Source: a bacterium (GTDB lineage Bacteria; Patescibacteriota; Minisyncoccia; Minisyncoccales; JAGLPU01). From it: 8,853 nt of DNA. Shown here in pieces: positions 1-4,563 of the stretch (position 1 is its first letter; each line of letters starts with the position of its first letter). Where the stretch lies: NCBI GenBank assembly GCA_030594935.1, contig JAUVEE010000027.1:1-8853 (forward strand), given 5' to 3'. The notes under the pieces are model-generated. The model was given only the letters and a program-made list of their open reading frames with translations. It made no database searches and was not told the DNA's origin. The position numbers were made by a program, and so were the translations under genes.

Positions 1-50
1 AAAAGAATCAGCAGGTTAAAAATAAAGAAGTTTTAATCGTTTTGGCATGA
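1..50 (+). CDS. 3' end of an upstream gene, probably biotin carboxyl carrier protein (partial)
   Basis: The reading frame whose codons begin at base 3 gives KNQQVKNKEVLIVLA and then TGA at 48-50; the gene starts before the window. The pattern (Q-x-V-K-x-K-E-V-L-I-V-L) fits the last beta strands of biotinyl/lipoyl domains, whose C-termini commonly read like 'G-x-x-V-K-K-G-x-x-L-x-x-I'. The stop overlaps the birA start as ATGA, the usual sign of translational coupling, and the two following genes are a biotin ligase and a biotin-dependent carboxyltransferase. The biotin-accepting lysine (normally in a MKM-type motif about 35 residues earlier) lies outside the window, so the identification is inference from 15 residues plus context. 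It could also be the C-terminus of a biotin carboxylase fused to a carrier domain. Confidence 0.5.
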   Translation, partial: KNQQVKNKEVLIVLA

Positions 51-766
51 AAAAAGATACAGTAAAAGTTTTGTCTTTTAAAGAGCTTTTGTCCACCAGC
101 AAAACAGCGAAAGAAATGGCCGCTGAAGCCGAGCCTTGGACAGCGGTTGTCGCCGAGTCGCAGAATGCCGGCTATGGCAAAAAAAAGAGGGGTTGGTTTT
201 CTCCTCCTGGCGGCCTTTATTTCTCGGTCATTATAAAGCCGAAGGTATTGGAAGAATTGCAGCTGCTGACTTTTGCCGCCGGTGTCGCCGTGGCGAAAGT
301 TCTGAACGAAAAATTAAAGGTGAAGGCTTGCTTAAAATGGCCGAATGATGTTTTAATAGAAGGGAAGAAGGTATGCGGCATTCTAACGGAAAGTGTGATA
401 GGCGAAAAAGTAGCGTCTGTTGTCATAGGGATTGGCATAAACACTAATATAGAGAAGTTCCCGTTGGAACTTGCGGAGACAGCGACTTCTTTAAAAAAAG
501 AGCTGGAAAAAGAAGTCGACAACAAAAAAATTCTGGCTGCTGTCTTGCCAGAGCTGCAAGATATGTTAAAGAAAGATGCGACCGCGATTGCCCAAAAATA
601 TAAATTGTATCAAAATACTTTAGGGAAAAAAATAAAAGTCCTTGTTCAAGGAAAGGAAATCTGCGGCCAAGCGCTTGATTTTGACCAAAAAGGCGACTTG
701 ATAGTTCAATTAGAGAATAAAAAAACAATAAAAATTTTAGAAGGAGACGTAACTTATAACTTTTAA
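47..766 (+). CDS. birA: biotin--[acetyl-CoA-carboxylase] ligase (biotin-protein ligase)
   Basis: The enzyme activates biotin to biotinyl-5'-AMP and transfers it to the carrier lysine of biotin-dependent carboxylases in the cytoplasm. The family signatures are visible in order: the biotinyl-AMP loop ESQNAGYGKKKRGW (about residues 37-50; GYG-K-type variant of E. coli GRGRRG), SPPGGLYFSV just after it, KWPND at 97-101, KVCGIL at 108-113 with the expected catalytic Lys108, and GIGINTN at 128-134. The last 50 residues form the small SH3-like C-terminal domain. At 239 aa it lacks the N-terminal helix-turn-helix of E. coli BirA, so it is a monofunctional class I ligase and not a repressor. The start is fixed by the ATGA overlap with the preceding gene; no Shine-Dalgarno is seen. 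An AAGGAG at 741-746, inside its 3' end, lies 24 bases from the next start, too far to be a normal ribosome site. Confidence 0.93.
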   Translation: MKKDTVKVLSFKELLSTSKTAKEMAAEAEPWTAVVAESQNAGYGKKKRGWFSPPGGLYFSVIIKPKVLEELQLLTFAAGVAVAKVLNEKLKVKACLKWPNDVLIEGKKVCGILTESVIGEKVASVVIGIGINTNIEKFPLELAETATSLKKELEKEVDNKKILAAVLPELQDMLKKDATAIAQKYKLYQNTLGKKIKVLVQGKEICGQALDFDQKGDLIVQLENKKTIKILEGDVTYNF

Positions 767-770
767 TAAT

Positions 771-2312
771 ATGAGCATAAAAGAAAATCTTAAAAAATTA
801 GAAGAAAAAATAAAAGAAGCGGAAGACTTAAAAAGTGAAATTCAGCACCAGAAAGGAAAACTTACTGCCAGGGAAAGGATCGCTCTTTTGTTGGACGAAG
901 GCAGTTTTGTTGAGTTTGATCCTTTTGTGGAGAGCCGTTTTTCCCAGTTCGGGATGGACAAAAAGAAACTTGCCGGGGACGGAGTAATTGTTGGTTTTGG
1001 AAAGATAGACAGCCGCCAAGTCTATATTTACTCTCAAGATTTTACTAAGATAGGAGGATCGTTGGGAGAAATGCATGCCAAAAAAATTGTCAATGTTATT
1101 GATTTAGCTTTAAAGACAGGTACTCCGGTTATCGGCATTATTGATTCGGGCGGAGCTAGAATCCAAGAAGGCGTGGCTTCTCTTGACGGCTACGGTTCAA
1201 TTTTTCAAAAGATGATTAAAGCTTCAGGAGTGATTCCTCAAATCGCCGTTATTGTCGGTCCTTCAGCCGGCGGAGCTTCTTATTCTCCCGGGCTGGCTGA
1301 TTTTGTTTTTATGGTTGATAAAATAGGCCAGATGTATATTACTGGGCCGGAAGTTATCAAGTCGGTTACCGGGGAAGAAACTTCTTTTGAAGCTTTGGGA
1401 GGAGCGGAAACCCATAGCCGAACAAGCGGCTGCTCTCATTTTAAATTCAATTCGGAGGAAAATTGTTTTTTGGAAGTGCGCCGCCTTTTTTCTTATCTTC
1501 CCCAGAACAATCTTGAAGACCCGCCAACTAAAAAAGGTTTGTTTTCTGACTTTTTCGAAAAAGAAAATTTAGAGTTGTTGAATATTATCCCGGAGGAAGA
1601 GAAAAAGGGTTATGATATCCAGCAAGTCATTAATGAGGTTTTTGACAAAAATTCATTTTTAGAAATTCATAAAGATTTTGCTCAAAATGTGGTGGTGGGA
1701 CTAGCTTTATTACAGGGACAAGTGCTGGGCGTCGTAGCTCCTCAACCAAAAGTTTTAGCCGGAGTTCTTGATATTGATTCTTCTGACAAGATTGCTCGTT
1801 TTGTTAGATTCTGCGATGCTTTTAATATCTCTCTGCTTAATTTAGTGGATGTTCCGGGCTATCTTCCGGGGACAGATCAAGAACAAGGAGGAATAATCCG
1901 TCACGGAGCTAAAGTTCTTTATGCTTTTTCCGAGGCCAGCGTTCCTAAGGTCAGTTTGATTTTAAGAAAAGCTTTTGGCGGAGCCTACATCGCTCTTTGC
2001 AGCAAGCATTTGGGATATGATAAAGTGATTGCCTGGCCGTCTGCCCAGCTGGCGGTAATGGGAGCCGAACAAGCGGTTAAAATTATTTACCGAAAAGAAA
2101 TTACCGCTGCCAAAGATTCTAAAAAAACGGAAGCGGAAAAAGCAGAAGAATTTAAAAAAACCTTATCTTGTTTTGAAGCTGCCAAGCTGGGTCAGGTAGA
2201 TACGATCATTAACCCCAAAGACACGAGAAAAGTTTTAGTGGAAATATTTTCCTCGCTTAAAAATAAAAGAGAAGCAAAAGCTCCCAGAAAGCACGGGAAC
2301 ATACCGCTGTAG
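771..2312 (+). CDS. acyl-CoA carboxylase carboxyltransferase subunit (PccB/MmdA/AccD5 family)
   Basis: This is a full-length (513 aa) carboxyltransferase of the propionyl-CoA carboxylase beta / methylmalonyl-CoA decarboxylase alpha family, which moves CO2 between carboxybiotin on the carrier protein and an acyl-CoA. Two crotonase-fold halves are visible. The N-terminal half has GGARIQEG at 127-134, GPSAGGASYSPG at about 163-174 and a GGAETHSRTSGCSHF stretch. The C-terminal half has VDVPGYLPGTDQEQGG ending at 374, KAFGGAYIALCSKH at 400-413 and AWPSAQLAVMGAEQA. The C-terminus KHGNIPL is the standard end for the family. It begins with the usual charged helix (KLEEKIKEAED). The start is 4 bases after the birA stop; no in-frame start lies upstream before a TAA at 750-752. 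Residue 407 is Ile where propionyl-CoA-specific enzymes have Asp, so acceptance of acetyl-CoA, or a decarboxylase role, is possible. The biotin carboxylase or membrane decarboxylase partner would have to be encoded elsewhere. Confidence 0.92.
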   Translation: MSIKENLKKLEEKIKEAEDLKSEIQHQKGKLTARERIALLLDEGSFVEFDPFVESRFSQFGMDKKKLAGDGVIVGFGKIDSRQVYIYSQDFTKIGGSLGEMHAKKIVNVIDLALKTGTPVIGIIDSGGARIQEGVASLDGYGSIFQKMIKASGVIPQIAVIVGPSAGGASYSPGLADFVFMVDKIGQMYITGPEVIKSVTGEETSFEALGGAETHSRTSGCSHFKFNSEENCFLEVRRLFSYLPQNNLEDPPTKKGLFSDFFEKENLELLNIIPEEEKKGYDIQQVINEVFDKNSFLEIHKDFAQNVVVGLALLQGQVLGVVAPQPKVLAGVLDIDSSDKIARFVRFCDAFNISLLNLVDVPGYLPGTDQEQGGIIRHGAKVLYAFSEASVPKVSLILRKAFGGAYIALCSKHLGYDKVIAWPSAQLAVMGAEQAVKIIYRKEITAAKDSKKTEAEKAEEFKKTLSCFEAAKLGQVDTIINPKDTRKVLVEIFSSLKNKREAKAPRKHGNIPL

Positions 2313-2345
2313 TTGACAATAATTTAGATATTGGTAAAATATAAT
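2313..2345 (+). promoter_or_regulatory. predicted sigma70-type promoter for nusA
   Basis: A perfect -35 box TTGACA (2313-2318) starts on the base immediately after the carboxyltransferase stop codon. With a 16-bp spacer it meets TAAAAT at 2335-2340 in the context TTGGTAAAAT; a better-matching TATAAT at 2340-2345 would need a 21-bp spacer. The TAAAAT choice is supported by the same GG-TAAAAT form upstream of the surface-protein gene at 4531. The start of transcription would be near 2347, leaving a leader of about 50 bases before nusA. Confidence 0.6.
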
Positions 2346-2346
2346 T

Positions 2347-2368
2347 AGTCCGTTTCCGCGGGCTTTTT
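2347..2368 (+). terminator. small intrinsic terminator ending the biotin-carboxylase operon
   Basis: AGTCCG (2347-2352) pairs with CGGGCT (2359-2364) through one G-U, enclosing TTTCCG, and the T run continues to 2368. The 6-bp GC-rich stem followed by T's is compact but has the correct layout for rho-independent termination of transcripts coming from 771-2312. It lies just downstream of, and partly within, the predicted nusA promoter, so it would form the very 5' end of the nusA transcript. Confidence 0.5.
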
Positions 2369-2370
2369 AT

Positions 2371-2396
2371 AAAACAATAATTAAGTAATTATTTCT
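2371..2396 (+). promoter_or_regulatory. nusA leader with shared 13-base element and AT dyad in the ribosome-binding region
   Basis: AAAACAATAATTA (2371-2383) also occurs at 4538-4550, in both cases exactly 13 bases before an ATGGATAT start. Here it overlaps a perfect dyad, AATAATTA (2376-2383), AG, TAATTATT (2386-2393), which occupies the place where a Shine-Dalgarno site would be. No purine-rich ribosome site is present. The dyad could act as a weak AU hairpin near the start codon or as a DNA operator; neither is shown by sequence alone. Confidence 0.4.
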
Positions 2397-3638
2397 ATGG
2401 ATATAAAAAATTTCAAATCATCTATCGCCCAGATCTCTGAAGAAAAAGGACTTTCATCAGAAAAAGTATTGGAAAGCATTGAGATGGCTATTGCCGCCGC
2501 TTATAAAAAAGAGTATGGCCAAAAGGGACAGCTTATTAAAGCTAAGCTTGATTCAGAAACAGGCGGAATAAAATTTTGGCAGGTAAAGCTGGCAGTCACG
2601 AAGGACATGATTTATTCAGAAGAAGAACTGGAAGAGATGAAGCAAGAAAGAGAAGACGCAGAAGAGAAAGCTGAAGAAGGAGAGGGTGAAGACAAAATCC
2701 GCTTTAATCCGGAAAGGCACATTATGCTTGCCGAAGCAAAAAAAATAAATCCAAAAATAAAAGTTGATGAAGAGTTAGAAATAGCCCTGGATACCCACGA
2801 AGACTATGGCCGCATAGCTGCTCAAACCGCCAAACAAGTGATTTTGCAAAAAATAAAAGAAGCCGAAAGGCTGGCTATTCTTGATGAATACAAATCAAAA
2901 GAAGGGGAGATTGTTTCCGGAATAGTTCAGCAGATCGAACCCAGAAGCATTTTTTTAGATATAGGCAAGACCTTAGGGATTCTGCCCAAAGAAGAGCAAG
3001 TTTCTGGAGAATTTTATCGACCGGGCCAGCGTCTCAGAGTTTATATTTTAAAAGTTGAAGAAACCTCAAAAGGGCCGCAGATATTTTTATCTCGGGCTTA
3101 TCCAAAATTTATTTCTAAACTTTTTGAATTAGAAGTTCCAGAGGTTACTTCAGAACAGATTTTAATCAAGTCCATTGCCAGAGAAGCAGGTTCTCGCTCA
3201 AAAATTTCAGTAGCTTCCGTTGCAGAGGGGATAGACCCTATCGGATCTATGGTTGGACAAAGAGGAACCAGAGTCGGGGCGGTGATAAATGAACTGGGCG
3301 GAGAAAAAATTGATATTATTGAATATTCTGATGACCCGGAAGAATATATTGCAAAAGCTTTGGCTCCGGCTAAAGTGGTTGAGGTAAAAATTATGCCAAA
3401 GAACAGAGCTCAAGCCATAGTTCCTGAAGACCAGCTTTCCTTAGCCATTGGCAAGGACGGACAAAATGTTAGATTAGCGGCGAAATTAACCGGTTGGAAA
3501 ATTGATGTTAGAAGCTCCCAGCAAGAAACTGATATCCCCGAAGAAGACGAATCCGAAGAAAAAACAGAGAAGCAAGATTCTCAAAAAAAAGCTAAAAAAA
3601 AGAAGACTGCTAAGAAAAAAGAAGACAAGGTTAAGTAG
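2397..3638 (+). CDS. nusA: transcription termination/antitermination protein NusA
   Basis: NusA binds RNA polymerase and nascent RNA to modulate pausing, intrinsic termination and antitermination. The 413-aa protein shows the canonical order: N-terminal RNAP-binding domain (about 1-165), S1 domain (about 169-235, GEIVSGIVQQIEPRSIFLDIG), KH1 with GQRG at 287-290 and the hallmark GSMVGQRGTRV, and KH2 with GKDG at 352-355 (SLAIGKDGQNVRLAAKLTGW). Two features are less usual. Residues 75-100 of the N-terminal domain form a strongly acidic stretch (15 Glu/Asp in 26), and the C-terminus (373-413) is a disordered-looking acidic then Lys-rich tail in place of the acidic repeats found in E. coli. The start is supported by the family N-terminus (helical, 'GLSSEKVLESIEMAIAAAYKK'). 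The common rimP-nusA-infB arrangement is absent; neighbours are a carboxyltransferase gene and clpP. Confidence 0.95.
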   Translation: MDIKNFKSSIAQISEEKGLSSEKVLESIEMAIAAAYKKEYGQKGQLIKAKLDSETGGIKFWQVKLAVTKDMIYSEEELEEMKQEREDAEEKAEEGEGEDKIRFNPERHIMLAEAKKINPKIKVDEELEIALDTHEDYGRIAAQTAKQVILQKIKEAERLAILDEYKSKEGEIVSGIVQQIEPRSIFLDIGKTLGILPKEEQVSGEFYRPGQRLRVYILKVEETSKGPQIFLSRAYPKFISKLFELEVPEVTSEQILIKSIAREAGSRSKISVASVAEGIDPIGSMVGQRGTRVGAVINELGGEKIDIIEYSDDPEEYIAKALAPAKVVEVKIMPKNRAQAIVPEDQLSLAIGKDGQNVRLAAKLTGWKIDVRSSQQETDIPEEDESEEKTEKQDSQKKAKKKKTAKKKEDKVK

Positions 3639-3654
3639 TTTTAAATTATTTAAT

Positions 3655-3682
3655 TTGAAATATAAACATCAGTGTTTATATT
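3655..3682 (+). promoter_or_regulatory. possible clpP promoter overlaid by a perfect 10-bp inverted repeat
   Basis: In the 53-base gap between nusA and clpP, TTGAAA (3655-3660) and TATATT (3677-3682) are 16 bp apart and each matches the sigma70 consensus at 5 of 6 positions. The inverted repeat AATATAAACA (3659-3668), TCAG, TGTTTATATT (3673-3682) covers the spacer and the whole -10 box. This geometry suits a repressor operator. As RNA it would be a 10-bp stem, but no T run follows, so it is not a good intrinsic terminator. A start near 3689 would make the clpP mRNA almost leaderless. It is unlike the CIRCE element of HrcA. Confidence 0.45.
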
Positions 3683-3691
3683 CCACATACT

Positions 3692-4279
3692 ATGATGCAC
3701 TTAATTCCAACTGTAATTGAAAAATCTCGTAACGGGGAACGCGCCTATGACATCTACTCTCGCTTGTTGAAAGAGAGAATAGTTTTCTTGGCCGGTCCCA
3801 TTGACGATATAGCGGCTAATTCCATTATTGCCCAGATGCTTTTTTTGGCTTCCAAAGAGCCCAAAAAAGATATTCAGCTTTACATCAATACTCCCGGCGG
3901 TTCAGTAACGGCCGGCATGGCGATCTACGACACCATGCAATATGTCAAGCCGCAAATTTCTACGGTCTGTATCGGTTTAGCGGCTTCAATGGGATCAACT
4001 TTATTGGCCGCCGGAGCCAAGGGGAGGCGTTTTGCTTTGCCAAATTCTGAAATAATGCTTCATCAAGTTGCCGGAGGAGCGAGAGGCCAAGCAACCGAGA
4101 TAGAGATTACCGCGAAACAAATTATTAAAATTAAAGACAGGTTGAATAAAATTTTAGCCAAGCATACGGGACAGTCTTTGGCAAAAATAGAAAAAGATAC
4201 CGATAGGGACTTTTATTTGTCAGCTCAGGAAGGAAAAGAGTATGGAATCATTGATGAGGTTATAAAAACTAAAAATTAA
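3692..4279 (+). CDS. clpP: ATP-dependent Clp protease proteolytic subunit ClpP
   Basis: ClpP forms the double-heptamer serine-protease chamber that degrades proteins unfolded by ClpX/ClpA/ClpC. The 195-aa length is that of the mature family. The catalytic triad is intact: Ser99 in GLAASMGS, His124 in MLHQ and Asp173 in DTDRDFYLS. Other signatures include LIPTVIEK at the N-terminus (the axial loop strand), FLAGPIDD at 32-39, YINTPGGSVTAGMAIYDTM at 64-82 (oxyanion region) and the handle helix GQATEIEITAKQI. The start at 3692 gives the expected short N-terminus (MMHLIPTV); the second ATG at 3695 is equally plausible. No Shine-Dalgarno precedes it. It lies 53 bases after nusA and may be read both from nusA and from its own promoter; a strong terminator follows. 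No clpX is visible nearby. Confidence 0.96.
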   Translation: MMHLIPTVIEKSRNGERAYDIYSRLLKERIVFLAGPIDDIAANSIIAQMLFLASKEPKKDIQLYINTPGGSVTAGMAIYDTMQYVKPQISTVCIGLAASMGSTLLAAGAKGRRFALPNSEIMLHQVAGGARGQATEIEITAKQIIKIKDRLNKILAKHTGQSLAKIEKDTDRDFYLSAQEGKEYGIIDEVIKTKN

Positions 4280-4300
4280 GCAAATAATTTGGGAATTTTA

Positions 4301-4327
4301 AGGGCTCAGAGTTTCTGAGCTCTTTTT
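4301..4327 (+). terminator. intrinsic terminator after clpP
   Basis: AGGGCTCAGA (4301-4310) pairs with TCTGAGCTCT (4314-4323) over 10 bp with one G-U and a 3-base loop GTT, followed by TTTT. It begins 21 bases after the clpP stop and is the clearest rho-independent terminator in the window, separating the housekeeping genes from the surface-protein genes. Confidence 0.88.
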
Positions 4328-4364
4328 ATTAGTAGACAATAGTCTGAATACAGTATATCGGATA

Positions 4365-4376
4365 CCATATATATGG
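4365..4376. repeat. perfect 12-bp palindrome CCATATATATGG
   Basis: The sequence equals its own reverse complement and lies 38 bases past the clpP terminator. It could be a dimeric-regulator site, but alternating AT makes such palindromes fairly easy to obtain by chance in AT-rich DNA. Confidence 0.4.
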
Positions 4377-4488
4377 AATAAAATCTAAAAAACGCCAAAA
4401 AACAGCTTGCAACCCAAAATTCAATCATAGATTTCCTATGGAAAAGCACTTTTGATTTTTTATCATACTATAGTTGTTGTATTTTTTA

Positions 4489-4497
4489 TTATCCACA
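4489..4497 (+). promoter_or_regulatory. single consensus DnaA box (TTATCCACA)
   Basis: This is an exact match to the high-affinity DnaA box TTATNCACA. It directly follows an AT-rich tract with two copies of ATTTTTTAT. No second box, dnaA, dnaN or rpmH is seen, so the match alone does not identify a replication origin; it may be a chance match or a DnaA-regulated site 11 bases upstream of the predicted promoter. Confidence 0.35.
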
Positions 4498-4507
4498 GGG
4501 AGGGGTA

Positions 4508-4536
4508 TTGCTAAGCTTTTTGGAAACGGGTAAAAT
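4508..4536 (+). promoter_or_regulatory. predicted promoter for the surface-protein genes
   Basis: TTGCTA (4508-4513) is 17 bp from TAAAAT (4531-4536), which is preceded by GGG as in the predicted nusA promoter. Transcription would begin near 4543, giving a leader of about 20 bases. The -35 match is only 4 of 6, so this rests mostly on spacing and on the likeness to the nusA promoter. Confidence 0.45.
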
Positions 4537-4537
4537 G

Positions 4538-4550
4538 AAAACAATAATTA
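4538..4550 (+). promoter_or_regulatory. second copy of shared leader element AAAACAATAATTA
   Basis: The 13 bases are identical to 2371-2383 in the nusA leader. Both copies end 13 bases before the start codon, and both genes begin ATGGATAT. The element could influence translation initiation in place of a Shine-Dalgarno site, which both genes lack. The low complexity of AT-rich leaders makes chance similarity possible. Confidence 0.35.
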
Positions 4551-4563
4551 TTAAAATATAAAT

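Larger units (their letters stand above)
4280..4563. other. AT-rich intergenic region between clpP and the surface-protein genes
   Basis: This 284-base gap holds the clpP terminator, a perfect palindrome CCATATATATGG (4365-4376), two copies of ATTTTTTAT (4455-4463 and 4481-4489), a consensus DnaA box TTATCCACA (4489-4497) followed by GGGAGGGG, and a predicted promoter (4508-4536). No ORF of meaningful size, tRNA or recognisable riboswitch was found in it. Confidence 0.7.

Noticed and set aside
741..746. AAGGAG as the Shine-Dalgarno site of the carboxyltransferase gene
   Set aside because: It is 24 bases before the ATG at 771, and the frame has a stop at 750-752 with no earlier start, so the spacing cannot be repaired.
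3659..3682. Inverted repeat after nusA as an intrinsic terminator
   Set aside because: The stem is almost all A-T and is followed by TCCACATAC, not a T run; an operator reading fits better.
3502..3720. Lys-rich ORF of 72 codons in another frame across the nusA end
   Set aside because: It is a shadow of the AAA/AAG-rich NusA tail and overlaps both nusA and the clpP start, with no independent support.
4387..4406. Two imperfect AAAAAAC-type 10-base direct repeats downstream of clpP as a CRISPR-like or iteron array
   Set aside because: Only two degenerate A-rich copies without spacers; this is not enough to support an array or iterons.
4489..4497. Chromosomal replication origin at the DnaA box
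   Set aside because: A single box without dnaA, dnaN, rpmH or a cluster of further boxes is insufficient; it is kept only as a lone DnaA-box match.
4499..4513. GGGAGGGG followed by a TTG at 4508 as an alternative ribosome site and start
   Set aside because: The TTG frame closes at TAA 4559-4561, giving a short peptide with no likeness to a known protein; the ATG at 4564 gives an immediate signal peptide.
4535..4561. Tiny ORF (MKTIIIKI) just before the surface-protein start, as a leader peptide
   Set aside because: Its ATG overlaps the predicted -10 box, so it would not be in the transcript, and nine codons of AT-rich sequence are expected by chance.
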